From: Paramacrobiotus metropolitanus
Taxonomy: Eukaryota > Tardigrada > Eutardigrada > Parachela > Macrobiotidae
DNA length: 64,000 bases
Assembly: GCF_019649055.1 (NCBI RefSeq)
Contig: NW_026570244.1
Location: 806,001-870,000 of the forward strand
Reading direction: 5' to 3'
Below, piece by piece: positions 45,837-59,369 of the stretch. Positions within the stretch are counted from its first letter, which is position 1, and the number at the start of each line of letters is the position of its first letter. The notes under the pieces were generated by a model, which saw only the letters and a program-made list of their open reading frames with translations, did no database searches and was not told where the DNA came from. Made by a program: the position numbers and the translations under genes.

Positions 45837-47671
45837 CTAGGCGCACATGCCGTACTCGTCGTTCAACCGGCGGCCGATGAGGGAGCGGCGCACCTCGCTG
45901 GTGCCGGCGCCGATCTCGTACAGTTTGGCGTCGCGCAGGTACCGCCCGGTGGGGTAGTCGTTGATGTAGCCGTTCCCGCCCAGCGCCTGTTGAATTCAAC
46001 AGGTCAGACAGTCGTGAAGCTACAACGATAGATAGACGGTCCCGTGTTTATTTAGCACCGACCTGGATGGCCTGCAGCGCCACCTGCGTGGCCGACTCGG
46101 CGGCGTAGAGGATGGCGCCGGCGCAGTCCTTGGAGCTGAAGTGGCCGGCGTCGCAGGCGCGCGCCACGTTGTACACGTAGGAGCGGCAGGCGCTCAGCGT
46201 CGTGTACATGTCCGCCATCTTCCCCTGCATCAACTGCAACAACAGCCGTCAGTACACTCCCAAGAAATACAGGTATCCGCAGGCTGTAACGGTACCTGGA
46301 AGGTGCCGATCTGCTTGCCGAACTGCTTGCGCTGGTGCACGTAGTCGAAGGTGGTGTCGCAGCAGGCCTGCATGATGCCCACCGGCCCGGCGCTCAGGAT
46401 CAGGCGCTCCGTGTCCAGCCCCGACATCAGCACGTACACGCCTTTATTGATCTGCAGTAACCAACCACTTCGTCAGTTGATGCTCTCGGCGTGACGGCAA
46501 CTGGAAAATATGTCATCATACCTGGCCGAGCACGTTCTCCGCCGGCACTTTGCAGTCTTCGAAGACCAGTTCGCAGGTGTTGGAGCCGCGCATGCCTGTG
46601 CAGAAGACAGCACTCCCAATAACCAGCAGGACAAGCAGCCATGCTCAGTCATTACCCAGCTTGTCCAGCTTCTGGGCGGTTTTGAAGCCCGGCGTGCCCT
46701 TGTCAACGAGGAAGGCGGTGATGCTGTGCTGCGGCTTGGCCTGCGCGTCGGTCTTGGCGTAGACGACGACGACGTCGGCGTCCGGGCCGTTGGTGATCCA
46801 GAACTTGCTGCCGTTGAGGACGTAGTGGCTGCCATCTTGGGAGCGTTGCGCCTTGGTGCGCATGGAGACCACGTCGGAGCCGCTGCCGGCCTCGCTCATG
46901 GCCAGGGCGCCCATGAACTCCCCGCTCGTCAGCTAATAACACGATCATTAAGCACAAGATGCGCAACCCTATAGCACCGAACCAGTGACTATCTCCCCCT
47001 CACCTTGGGCAGGTATTTCTTCTTCTGCTCGGGCGTGCCGTGGCGCGTGATCTGGTTGACGCAGAGGTTGGAGTGGGCGCCGTAGCTCAGCCCGATGGCG
47101 CCCGAGGCCCGCGAGATCTCCTCGTAGGCGATCACGTGCGCCAGGTAGCCCAGGTTGCTGCCGCCGTACTCTTCTACACACATGACACAGGCATCACATC
47201 GTTACGTATAATTTCATTTTATCATCTGGGCTGCTGTTGCAGCATGTGCCCCTCTCTTTGACTGGCTCACTGACTGACCTGGCGCCGTCATGCCCAGCAG
47301 CCCGAGGTTGCCCAGCTTCTTCCAGAACTCGCGCAAGTCCTTGAAGTTGTTCTCGGCGTCGATCTGCGCTGCGTGGGGCGCCAACTCCTTCTGCACGAAG
47401 GTGAAGACGCTGGAGCGCAGCTGCTGCTGGTCCTCGTTCAGCCCGAACAGCTTGTCGTCCACCGGGTAGAACTGGCCAGATGAGCGGCTGGACGACACGC
47501 TGAAGGCCCGCTGAGCGACGGCTGGCAGCCTGACTGGTGGTTGTGAGGCAGCGGACTGCAGGAGAGCGGAGCAGCGCAGGATCCTTCGACCTGCGGGCCA
47601 ACCAACCACTTTATACGCTATATATTCCACTTGCTTGCGCATATCTTGACTGCTTGCAATTTACCGGACAT
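45837..47671 (-). CDS. IVD: isovaleryl-CoA dehydrogenase, mitochondrial
   Basis: Oxidises isovaleryl-CoA to 3-methylcrotonyl-CoA in leucine breakdown, with FAD and electron transfer to ETF in the mitochondrial matrix. Eight exons are proposed: 47671-47665, 47590-47279, 47173-47004, 46932-46656, 46595-46522, 46451-46296, 46233-46063 and 45986-45837. Phases match and the total is 1317 bp (438 residues; family about 420-430). The leader is Arg/Ser/Ala-rich. Family motifs include [43 protein letters not shown] and [13 protein letters not shown]. The IVD-type catalytic Glu lies in [10 protein letters not shown], the position that separates IVD from other acyl-CoA dehydrogenases. The 7-nt first exon is inferred; the alternative ATG at 47642 reads straight into exon 2. 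A truncated copy lies at 5375-6131. Confidence 0.92.
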
Positions 47672-49745
47672 CTTGGAGAGGTGGGGTGTGCAGACAGCGG
47701 ATAAACTCAAACCAGCAACGAGCACGTAGCCGTCGATAATCAAGCTTCAATCGTAGAGTACAGTCGCTGATGAAATGACGCGGCTTGGCCTGACAAACAC
47801 CTTCAACACTGTTAGAAGTTTAGAACCCCCAAAAAGCACAACGCTTGCTAATTCTACAGATGGGGTTCGCCACGTTCCACACAAATCCCAAGCGTCCAGC
47901 TGAAAATCCAGGTGTGGGTTAAAGTGACGTACAAGTTCCTACAACTCCACCAGCGTCAAAATCAGCTGATTTTTGCAGATAAAGTTGCATCTGATGAGTG
48001 GATGAGTAATGCGCCATGCAGGCATGCACTCGGCACCAATAACGGTGTCGCACGGCTGCACTACCACGGTCGCCGCTCTGATGGTGCAAAAGCAGCTCTA
48101 CTCATTTCCGCCGGAAGCTGTAGCGTTCTTACTGTTAAGTGTTAATACGGCGTACATAGTGATAGATTTTCGTATTATACCTATATCCATATTTTCACGT
48201 TAATTGTCAGCGAAACGGGGTTTACCATTAAATTGTGTACGAGTGCTTGTGCATAAATGATAATTCAGAAAATAGATTTGTGCTGGTAAATAGTTTTGTA
48301 CCGAAACCAATGTTTATGTTACTTGTATGTTTATTTCTCAATATGTACAAGGTGAAGGCGAGCTTCGCTGAACAAACATGATCAAATGAAGAATTTGTCC
48401 CAATTAACATGAGAAGGGACTGTAAGGGACTGTTACTTGTTAATGTTAACGATACTACGATGATACTATAATTATTATATACTATAATTATATGGATATG
48501 AGTATATACTATGATCATACTAAAGTTTTTATTAAGGTAAACTGTGCCGTAAGTTGATGAATGAACATCTTAGCCGCTGGCCAGTGTCCCTGTGACTCTG
48601 CTGCATACAATAATTGCGCACACGGCACAACACTGGAGCATTTTTCCATTGTTTGGTTGTTGTTTGTATTGATTGCGGAGTGCAGACCTTGGACACAGGA
48701 TTAAGTGACAAAGTCCATTGCATGCCTAGTGTTTCCCTTACTCTTGCTATTAGGCATTACTTAATTTAGCGCTTATTGCAGCTGGTGCTGGGAAATGGCG
48801 TTTTGGATAGGTATTTATAATTTTTTATAATACATCGATCGCACCAAGTGTAATGCTGTGTTTGCAGTCTTTGCACTACATTGGCAACATGTTGTATACG
48901 CATGTGTATATATAGATATAATACAAATCGGGTCACACCGATACCATGCCGATACCGATCGACTGCCAGTGCCAACGAGCTGCTTGTACAATACATTAGA
49001 AGGCACCGCTAACGAGTTTGTTAGCTGTGCCACTGCAGATACAGTATAATGCGGCAGTAGGTACGACAGCAAAACTTAACTGTAGCAGTCTTGTAAGACT
49101 CGTCGATACTGTAGCGCATGTAGCAGTTGTACTTAACATTTGCGGAAAAGTGACAGGCCAACATTGCTTGTAAAGGGTGATGATCGACGCTAATAGCTGA
49201 TAAGAGTTCTTCTCAGGAAAGCGAACCCCTGCCCAACTGATCCACGAAGCCACTTCCGGTCGCATTTCCAGGCTCTGTTGTTGATTGTCGCCAGGTAAGC
49301 CGTACGTGTCTCCTAACGGAGCAATACCGTTTGCATGTAATTAATAGGTGGTCCGATTTACAGCTGCGAAAGGGAGACGTAATCCTTCTGAGGCTCTGAG
49401 CCAATGCAATCGACGGGATAACTACGGAACACCGCCCAGTTGCCCATATATACAGAGTACGGACTGAACCTTATTCCCCAACACACAGCAAGTCACCCAC
49501 TAGGCGCTCCGCCGCGCACTGACAACCTGTGCAGCGGAAAGAGCTGTCCGTGCACTGCACTGCATCGCGTCGAATTGACCGGATCAGTGAGCGAGAGCTG
49601 GAGCGAGGAGCCCCTTCTAATCCGACGTTGGCAGTACGACGCCAGGGATCCGCCGGCAGCGGCTGCGGCAGTTAATTGACGGAGACTCGGCACTGCCGGA
49701 AGAAGCAGTCCCGGCCAAGGCGCAGCACTAGCCTGCAGTCAAACT
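47672..49745. other. intergenic, no gene seen
   Basis: Upstream of both IVD (-) and the first secreted-protein gene (+), so it should hold promoters for both. A TATATA motif lies at about 49445. 48200-48520 is very AT-rich. No exon is supported. Confidence 0.4.
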
Positions 49746-49754
49746 TATATATAG
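49746..49754 (+). promoter_or_regulatory. TATA box of the first secreted Gly/Tyr-rich gene
   Basis: TATATATAG lies 125 bp before the ATG at 49879, followed by a GC-rich likely leader. Position and sequence suit a TATA-driven promoter. Confidence 0.5.
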
Positions 49755-49878
49755 GCGCTCGCTCCTGCGCTCCTCTGCTGGGAGCCAACGAATAATGTAG
49801 CGTCCCAGCCAGCAGTTCTTCTGTGTCGCCGAATATCAACTATCTGTATACTGCAGTCGTTCCTGGGAATAAAGTGAA

Positions 49879-50601
49879 ATGGCCGCCCATTGCAAGTGGG
49901 CAATATGCAGATCCGTACTAGCCGGCGCCGACCGGAAGCTGGCTTGTTTGCTGCTGGCTGCACTGTGCGCCGCCAGCTGGATGCCAGCTGTGAGGAGTAA
50001 GTAGCAGAAACTCCAGAATTAGGCTCCTGCTCAACTCATAGCAATTATCTGACTCTTCTGCTATAAAGTGCTCGATAACACGTACCGTAGTAGTTCTTGA
50101 TTCGGTGTATATAGATTACAGATGCAGTATATATGTAAATGTACACATACATATACATAAAAATGTATATAAATATGTACAGTACATAGATAAATGCAGC
50201 TGTGTTGAGTCGGGATTAAGCAGTCGTAGCGGAGTAATTGATGCTGGTGTGTATTTGCAGGCCAGTACTGGGACGCGAGCGGGTACAACCGGCTGAACCC
50301 CATCACCTACTACGGCTTCACGCAGCCCTACTACTCGGGCTTCTACGGCGGCATCGGCGCCATGCCCTACATGTCGGGCTGGCAGGCCTCCATCTACGGC
50401 GGCAGTCCGCTGGGCGCCCTCAGCTGGCTGGGCGCCGGCGCCTACGGTCTCGGCGGCGGCGGCGGCATGGGCGGCGCCATGGGCGGCTTCGGCATGCCCG
50501 GCTGGAACGCCGCCCCCTCCGTCAGGCCCCACCGCTGTAACGCCGCCGCGGTGGCCCTCTCGCTCCTCGCCATCGTCAGCAGTCTCCGCACATCGCGGTA
50601 G
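49879..50601 (+). CDS. secreted Gly/Tyr-rich protein 1 (GPI-like tail)
   Basis: Exons 49879-49996 and 50261-50601 join in phase 1 to give 152 residues. The first 39 residues are a signal peptide with a hydrophobic core (LACLLLAALCAASWMPA). The mature part starts SQYWDASGYNRLNPITYYGF, is rich in Tyr/Gly (YYSGFYGGIGAMPYMSGW), and has a Gly/Met run (GGGGGMGGAMGGFGMPGW). It ends with a hydrophobic segment (AAAVALSLLAIVSSL) after a polar stretch, the layout of a GPI-attachment signal or a C-terminal membrane anchor. The intron immediately after the signal peptide is shared with the three genes downstream, so they form one family. Role unknown; a cuticle, secreted matrix or surface-coat protein is the natural guess. 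Confidence 0.85.
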
Positions 50602-53600
50602 CCAGCGCTCTTACGAGCGTGTGCCTGCGGGATAAATGCAGCCGGCAACGGGCCTGGCATCCGTGTACGGAGCGCTTTGGCGGGGATTGACGCTGTTAAT
50701 AGCCGTGTATATATAGTGCCGGCAATGCTGATGGGTGACAATTGCGAAGCTGCTTCGTGAACACTACAGAGTACCGACTAGCTTGCCACAACGGCGCCGG
50801 CGGACCTGGTCCCTTCTGCCGGTTCGCCCTGTTTGAGCTGCATGTGCTCTGTGGAAATTACCGTGCCAAAAGCTGTCATAAGCGCTTTTTCTCTTTGTAC
50901 AAACGCTTTGTTGTCTAGTGTCCGTTGAGAAAGCAAATTAAAACATTAACGGAATTGATGAGCATACTTTACTGTAATTTCTACTCGTAGAGCTCTTAGT
51001 ATACACATATTTTTCTGTAATTCCAGCCAGCTGGCAAGTTAATCAGCGTAAGTGCTATTAATTAATTGCTTGTCGGTATATGTTTGTAGACTTTTTGTGC
51101 ACTAATTTGTCCATGTCGCGTGCGACAGACTACGATATTAACTGACTGTTTTGTTAATAAGTACCCTTAATCAAACTGGGAACGAGACCACAAGTGAGTT
51201 ATTCGCTAACCGTAAGGGAACCTGTAGACTGTAGCTACGGTATGTACGTAAGTATCTGTTCCTGTTCGTAATTAAGGGCAGCTTTTTCTGGTTGATCAAA
51301 GCTTAAGTAGATATACATCGATAGCAAGTGGCTGCTGTTGTAGTTTGTACAGATATGTAGCACAGTATATGGAGCAGAGCTCAGTTCCCAAGATTGCCCA
51401 GTGCAGGTTTGCCCCGGCGCAGGCGCATTGGTACGTGCTGTATTTACGCCGTACAGAGGTACACTTCCTACAGCTGGCTGCAGCGATCGAGAGGTGGTCA
51501 TTCACACCCGCGGCCACCTTGTCAGTCCAGTTCCGGTTCCATTCGGCGAATTACAGCGCTGAGTCAGCGGTCAGTCACTTGCTGTCTGTTTACTTCCTGC
51601 CGGTCATCTGACCGCACCATATACAGATACAGCAGTCTTATGCGTCGCCAACCTACTGTGGGACAAACGCTCCTCGCTGCTGCAGGTGGAAGCCATAGCG
51701 ATAGCAAATGCCTCTTCTGGCAGTTTTAAAGGAGCATGCTGCATTAGCCTTCCCAGATGGACAACAATACTGTAATGGTTAGGCTGCATCCGTGCATCGT
51801 AAAGTTATATATATTACTTTAGGCGATGGTACACTTCAATTAAATTTTCGCTACAAAAGTCACCAAAACAACGCAAAATATATAATAAAAAATGTTCCAC
51901 TATACTCTAGTGTGTGAAGTAAACTGGTTTTGCTAGGATCATGAGCTGCATGGTCAGTTGGCCTTGGCAGAAAGCTTGAAGCTTATCTCCATTCCTGATA
52001 GTTGCGGTTCCGGTTTGACAACTGGCCTAGCCAGTCACGTCGGTCTACCTCTTCCTCTTCCTGTGTACTGTATGGCGAATACAGTGAAGGTATGGTGTAC
52101 ACTGCACTCTGCGAGTAGAAGTGACAGATACATCGTAAACTGGTAGAGCCGTAGAGGTAATAATCGTAAACGTCCACTTGCTTTTGCAACGGGACGCTGC
52201 TTCCGCTACCGCATGCCTAGGTGAATGACCTTTCCCATGATACAACTGCCCATCGACCTGCAGTATCGTATATGTGAGTGCAAATTCTACGCGTTCTCCC
52301 ATTGAGAAAATCGTTAATCTGTTGTTTCCTCAGGATCACGAGTGCCGCACCATGTGCAATAACGTTTGCCGGTAATTATAGATATGAGTTACGGTGCTCG
52401 CGCATGTATCGATCCATAATTTCACCTTATTTTGGTCACCTGATGATTAAGGTGGGAATGGCTCATAATAAGCATACTTATGCCTTACCTGTTTTCAACT
52501 GGAACTATAATTCGATAAAATTAATTTTCACGGTGTAATTTTTTGTTGTATGTACGTATGAGTAATGGCCACACAATAATAAATTTCTGTCTGCAGTGTA
52601 GCATAGCGGTATTTAATCGCGTCGATGGCATTGTGCAAGCAGTGTTATTCAAATAGGTGTATTGTCGAGGGTGTGGACACGGAATATTGTCAAAGCGTGT
52701 GGATTGGCATTTTTGTCATGCCATAATCATGAAGCATTAATGTTTGTCTGCGATCCCATTTCGGACTGAAAAGAATGAATGACTATTACACAGACCAACA
52801 TCAACATACTATTTACCCAAACAGGTTTAATTGATATGCCGTGAAACTGTGAAGGTGCAGCTCATAATATACAGCCGCTACAATGAAAGTGTACGAACAC
52901 GTTGTACCGGAAGAAAGTAACGTCTGTTGTACCTTCCGCAACGAGTACGAGCCGGCTGCAGTTAGGACAGCTTTTTCGGGAAGGGTCGTATATAGAATTT
53001 GTATTATAAAAATTGCTCATTGTCGTCGGCTTCGCTAGTCATAAATTCTAATAAATAATGTATTCTGGCAAAAGTGAATATAGTTGTATGTATCTTGTTT
53101 GTAATAGTTGGTCAGTCGATCATGCAGTCACCGTTTCATATCGCAAATGCCGATCCAAGCGTGCAGTTGATCGAGATGCATATATATATTTAACTTTAAG
53201 TTGACAACACTCATTGTCTGGAAATACTGTACGAGTACAAGCTGAAATAGCCACTTTAAATCGCAAAATGTGGCAAATACTGTATAATACCGAGAGCGTA
53301 GATTTTTGAAAAGCACTAAAGGTCACGATCCTTCTCTCCAATAAAACAGTACGCGCTTTTAGGTCAATTAACTGGACTAAAGTGTACGTCGCCCGTGGGT
53401 GGCTGCCTAAATGTGTACAGAATACACTATTCTCTGCAGAAGCTCGTCAAGCAATAGTGGTGCTCAAGAAGATAATCATGAGTCGGTGTTTTTTTACGCT
53501 TTATGTATCATTACACCTAGAGTACCTGTTTGCGCTGTACGTGCGCAGGGCGAACACATGTGTAACATTACTATGTTCTTACTAGGTTCAGTACAGTAAG

Positions 53601-53963
53601 TACAACCGGACGGATACTCCGATTAGTCTTTATACGTCAAATGTCAGCTGCACTTTCTCCCTAAAGCAAAACATATTTTTGTTATTTTGACTGCACTGAT
53701 TTTCTTTTGCACTGTTTTATGCTGTAGTTAGAAGATCGGTACGATTGCGATACCGGTACTGTACAGTGTTCGGGTGATCATGATTCGTATCGCAGCAAAA
53801 GACTCACAACACACGGCTCAGTAGACTCGTTACCGCTCAACTGTGAGAATGTTTTGGCTTTTTTAAATCTGCAACGACATGCTTAAGCGCTACAACAGCA
53901 ACTGTACACTGCTGCGAGTGCTGAGAAAACTCGCAACTCCATGGTCACTGCCGTGCAAAATAC
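50602..53963. other. intergenic, no gene seen
   Basis: The 3' UTR of the first secreted-protein gene should end within a few hundred bases (an ATTAAA lies near 50937). After that only short open frames occur. GTAC-containing words (TGTACAG, AGTACA) are frequent. A piece at about 52940-52970 resembles one arm of the inverted repeat at 53964. Confidence 0.4.
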
Positions 53964-54125
53964 GTACAAGCCGGTCCGGAGTTAGAGCACGATAGAGAAC
54001 AGCGAACAATGTGAATTCATGAGTTGCGCCAGCTGTAGTGCAGTGGCTATCGACTAAGCGCTAACATCGCGCTTATTATGCGTTAGCTGTTCTCTATCGT
54101 GCTCTAACTCCGGACCGGCTTGTAC
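53964..54125. mobile_element. short foldback element with 40-bp perfect arms
   Basis: Left arm 53964-54003 and right arm 54086-54125 are perfect reverse complements over 40 bp (outer end GTACAAGCCGGTCCGGAG). The loop is 82 bp and contains AGCGCTAACATCGCGCT. Identical arms imply a young element or selection for the hairpin. No clear target duplication was found at the edges. Confidence 0.75.
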
Positions 54126-56980
54126 TTGTATTAATTACATTACAGCGGCACCTCAACTGTGTTGATATCGCTTACAGTATGGTATGTACCTGCATTTTAA
54201 CATGCACACAGGTGTGTAGAACGTATTATTGCGCATGCATGCTTTCTACAGTATACTGTGCCGCCAACATATCTGTACTATTATACCTCACGACACGGAC
54301 GGACCATTTCCATACCCACCCGCGCTAACTGCAACCAACGTTGTGCGTACTTACGCTGTTCCCGTTAAATATTGCACATACTGCACATATCTGGAGCATA
54401 CGTAACGCTCGGGCTGCTCCAGTTTGTTCTACTTGGACTACGTTACGCAATTAACCTGCTTATCGCTGATTATCAGCCAACGCCATCTTCCATCCAAATA
54501 ACGCTTTTCCTCATTACGGAGACGTTCCGTCGAAGCCTTGTTAACGTAGTTACCCATTACCAACCGAACATTTATCCCATTCCAATCTGTCTAACGGTAG
54601 GATCGAATCACTGTATCATACTGTTACCCTATTAACTGTTATTAAGACTTTAGTTTTTGGACTGGCAAAGACTCGTCAACATTTATTTTTCTTATATATA
54701 TAACCACCCTTGGATAACATATTGTAATTAATAATTATGTACAGAAACTGATGGCACGCGAGGTATAAATCGTATGATTAAAGTTAGCTACATTACATTC
54801 GTATATTTATTGTAATATATAAATAATGCACTAGGTAGTTCACTGGATACACAGCTTATGATCATGAAAATATAATTATTATATATTATCCCTTCTAGGT
54901 AAGCGATCATATCCCCATTAAGCCCGATTCAGCAGCCGCGATCTTTACACTGGTGTAGCGCGACATGAAGTAGTCAGCTGGTTGGAAGCCGAGACTAAGG
55001 ATCTTCTCTTCTTATGCTAAGGAAGAGCTAAAGGAACCAGTGACTTTAAAGCATATTTCCGGCGCCCCGGCTCTAACCTCCAGCACCTCGCTCTCTCCAT
55101 CGATTTTGCGGATTACTTCCGGTGGCTGGCAGCGGACAAACCTCGGACGGTTCGGTTGCCGGCCAGCACCGGTGAAATTTTGTTGTTTTGTTGCATTTGT
55201 ATTTCTTCTCTCTGTTTCTACTGTCAGACAATTATTAATTGGCAGTTGCTGAATATACATACGTATGTGAAATGCCCCCCGCCGGGACCGGCGGCCCGTT
55301 AAATTTGTGGATGTAGCCTTCTATTTACGGTGTGGTTGTCTGTCTTCTCACTTCCGCTCAAACATTTGTTGCACGTTCTGTCGTGTACTGTACAGATCTG
55401 GTGTCTTTGTAACAGCTCCAAGTCGGTAACTCTGTACAGGCCGAAATTTAGCGTCAAAATGCCGTATTCATAAATCATAACTACGGGAAATTATGCAAGT
55501 CCTCTGCGTTCAGCCGGTGTGAAGAGCAATAAGCCAATGTTAACGGCACGAGTATGCCTGTAACATCGTGCACGTGTATAACATACTAACAAACTCATTA
55601 TTATTATTTATTATATAGTACGTACTTTAAGGTGCGTACTGATCAATGTTACCTATAAAATGCACATGTCAGTTAATATAAATTGTTTAATTAACGGGAT
55701 CTATCAACAAAAACAGCGCATGGGTGAACATTTTAAATGCATGCAGCGCAGGCTGCAGTTCCGTGCATTTTGAAGGTTGGTTCCCATAACCCGTAATGCA
55801 TTAGACGCTTGTGGGAAGCGCCGGTTTAGGTAAGCATCTGCTTTGCTAAAGAAGTATGAGATATTTTTGTAGCCGTTTTCGGGAAAACTAATCAGTTACG
55901 GCATCACGTTCTAACACATAGTGCAAAGTGTGAACAGCTCGCGAGGTGACAGAGCACAGAAAACTGCTGACACTAATAAGTTAATAATATGAAAATATGT
56001 AGCCGGCGGTGTAGTTGATTGTTCAGCTGCATGATCCTACATGCTGCAGTTGTTGCTGAAGTTCGACGCGCTAACTGCGAACCGTCAGTGTTTGTCATAA
56101 TTTCTACACAATGAGCAAACAGCTGGACAAGCTGTCGTTTCTTTCGCTGCGGCGGACCTTGCAATGTGCTTTTTTACAACCCGCGTCGCACATGTGCTAC
56201 ACCGCCGGCTCCGTCGCCGCAGCGCTGGCGCGCTCGGACTCATGCGGCCCTCGCCGGCACGCCAACGTCTCGAGTGTGGCTGGCCACTGAGAACTTAACT
56301 ACGGTGTATTACGCGCAGGTAGAGGTAGTCAGGTGTGTATTTGATCGTCAGAGTTATTTAACTCTGCGATTGCTCACACCCCGCGCCCATCACGAGGCCG
56401 TTGTATCTATATAGAGAAGAGTACGTAATTGCTTGGTCTGACCGTGACAGAATTACTACTTTTTGCGCTACACTACTCTCTACTTGTACACTGTACAGTA
56501 CTCTGTAGTAGCGTACCTGCATCGTTTAACGGCGCAAAAAGCTTAATTCACTGAGATTTAATACTTGTTTGTGTGTATATATATATATATATATGCATTG
56601 TACAGGGCTTATATTCTACGCTCTGAACTAACGATTATACAAGTGGGCTTTGGTTGAGTAATCGGCACACTGAAGAAAAGTAAGTAATGCCTTGACAGGC
56701 GTTACGCGCTACAAACTCGTACGTACCATTAACGACAAACAATTCTTCTCAAAAAAGAATTGTGTTAAGATCCAGATATATGCGTTTGGGAGCAATTGAG
56801 TTTCCCCATTTGCTCACTTGAAGCCACTTCGTAGCTCTGATCTATTTCTTCCTTCCGCATTTACAGTACAACACTGGCATCGCTCGACCACATAGACTGA
56901 CTGGGTGCTTTGCTGGAAGCAAATGTGATATTATTCCCAGCCAGGTGCCTTTCGCGGCCGGATTCCGAATTCCACGGAGG
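54126..56980. other. intergenic, no gene seen
   Basis: AT-rich, with a (TA)n run near 56577-56594 and several short frames without domain or splice support. It should carry the promoter of the second secreted-protein gene at its right end. Confidence 0.4.
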
Positions 56981-57809
56981 ATGCATGCGCTACTTCGGCG
57001 CGCTCTATTGTCCGGGCAGCGTTTCCGGATGTCGTTGTCCGTGGCCCTTCTGACTACCTTTCTGCTCAGCCATGTCCCGCTGGCGTCCTGTAAGTCAATC
57101 ACGCGTATTGTACACGCGCCCAAATGTACACGTAATGCTAAGTTCCTTGGTTTCACTAGTTCGGCAAATACTGTAAATAGCCGACTAATAATTTATAAGC
57201 GTGCACACCTAATCATGTCACGCGTAAAGTAATATTGTACATTGGTAAATTGCACCTTGTTGAACACGTTATACTGAACTTAAGTAGTAGTTCTGACAGA
57301 ACATTTGCTATATTTCACTGCATTATAAAGTGCTGTCTAACCTTTAACATAATTTATTCCACGTAAATCTGGTACAAATTGTATTAAAGATTACACTCAT
57401 TATCTGTAGAAGCTGTATTGCATAGATAAAAGGTAATTAGGTGGTACATGGTAACATGGGCATATACCCTATACAGATACAGGAGGAATCAACAGCGGTC
57501 GTTGTTGCAGGCCAAACGGGCTCGACGGGGATGGGGCAGTACGCGGCGCTGCCGTGGAGTCTGCTGTGGCTGAACCCCTCCTACACCGGCTTCTACGGCG
57601 GCCTCGGCAACGTCGGCCAGCTGACCCCCGACTCCGCCTACCTCTTCGGCGCCGGCGGCCAGATCGGGGTCGGCGGCGTCCGCGGATACAACGGCGGCGG
57701 CGGTGGCTACAACTACGGACTGGGCGCCTACAACCACGCCGGCGCATCCTCCTTCTCCCTGGTTCTAATTTTCACTTCGTTTTTGGTTTTGGCATGCCTC
57801 CGCTTTTAG
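56981..57809 (+). CDS. secreted Gly/Tyr-rich protein 2 (GPI-like tail)
   Basis: Exons 56981-57089 and 57511-57809 join in phase 1 to give 135 residues. A second in-frame ATG at 57029 gives a cleaner signal peptide (MSLSVALLTTFLLSHVPLAS) and may be the true start. The mature part begins CQTGSTGMGQYAALPWSLLW, has NPSYTGFYGGLGNVG (compare SGFYGGIGAM in the first gene) and a Gly/Tyr/Asn run (YNGGGGGYNYGLGAYNH). It ends in a hydrophobic tail (FSLVLIFTSFLVLACL) that suits GPI attachment or a membrane anchor. AATAAA at 58023-58028 lies 214 nt after the stop. Confidence 0.85.
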
Positions 57810-59369
57810 ATATACCCGCTTCTCATGTCCATGTTCATGCCACTGCGTTGTCGCACCTGTCAGACGAAACTGCGCATCGGCGCTGCTCGCAAAAGTAACC
57901 TGTCTGCTGCGATTTCTGTCCGCTGCATTTCCGCTACATTACATGTCAAGCCAATTGTACATGCATGTCTTGTGATTGTAGCAAGAGCAACATTATTGAC
58001 TTCTGATATTGTGCGCTGGTACAATAAACATACGTTATCATAATACGTAAATAAGCATCTTATAACCGCAAAAAACTGCAGTTACCTACGTGCGAGGATC
58101 CACTTTCCCACGCCAGAACTACCCTGGGAAACAACCCACTATGATACACATTATTTTATTTGTTGGAGAGCATTATATTCCTTTTTATAACTGCCCTTCC
58201 AAGTGACCATTTTGGCATACTAATCAGCTGAGAATTAGTTGCTTTTATTACATTTTGTACACTGCATTTTTATCGCAGTGTGTTGGAAACCATTCGATTT
58301 CCAATAGAGCCAAAAAATTACTAGTTTCCAATGCGAGCACGATTGCCAATGATTCTGATTCGAAACAGTAATGAAGGACAACAAGTTTTGGAGGTCCATT
58401 ACGCGTAAAAGTAAAATAGAAAAAGTATAAGGAAAAGTATGCCGATTTCGAGGTATGTATGTACATGTAGTTGTGCAGCACCACACATCTGTTAACAGCA
58501 GGTTAGCAAGAGATGGTCAAAACAAGGAAGGGGTTCACTGACCGCCGGAAATCAAAGCAGTGCGTACATGTACATACACCTGACAGTAAGTCTTGTATCG
58601 TACAGTACCTGACTGTGTGCATATAATGTACGAGTGTACACACCGCGCTACGTTGATGCACTTCCGCTCCGCACAGAAAGCCAGAAACCGCTTTTATTAC
58701 GCGCCTAATACGGTTAATAGAATATACCCGCATAATACCGGTAATTGAAGTTTAGCTTGCAAACAGGGAAAGCGGTCAGGCAGCTTATGATATATCCACA
58801 TGCATACCGCTTACATTTAACGTAAGTGAAATTCAACTAGTCACTGACTCATGGCCACGGAGCGCGGGTTGCCAGTGTGGTCTCCATGGTGGAGTGGCTA
58901 GGTGCAGGTGGTTCTGTTGTACATACTGCGTAATCGGTCGATATAGTACTGTACTCTACATCCGACTGCGGGTAACGGCACATACGGCCTGGCAGCGCGG
59001 ACTTTCATGAAGACATCTTATCTTCACTTCCCAGTCCGGATCCCGAGTTACTCGTCCCTAGCGGGGACGGCTGGCATCCTAACCTAGATATTTGCCGCAA
59101 CGTTACACGGCTGGCGACACGTCACCTGGGAGCGCCGTCCATGCGACGCATACTCTGTCAATTCAGTCACTAGAGCCTACACATAACGAGCGCTAAATAT
59201 TTACGAACCGCGAAGGCAAGCGGACGTTAGATTTCCTTTTTTGTTCGATTGGGATACTCTCCCGGGAAGTCCGGGAAGGAGAACTGTCCGCATGCTGCTG
59301 AAAGAGTCAGCTGTGGGAGAAATTTATTTGGCTCGAGTCGTTGGCATGGAGTGAGGAGGCTACAGCAGA
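57810..59369. other. intergenic between secreted-protein genes 2 and 3
   Basis: Holds the 3' UTR of gene 2 and the promoter of gene 3; no exon is seen in between. Confidence 0.4.
58023..58028 (+). terminator. polyadenylation signal of secreted-protein gene 2
   Basis: AATAAA 214 nt past the stop codon at 57807-57809. Confidence 0.5.

Noticed and set aside
47912-48203. Short + strand frames upstream of IVD
   Set aside because: No splice or domain support; they lie in the likely promoter region of IVD.
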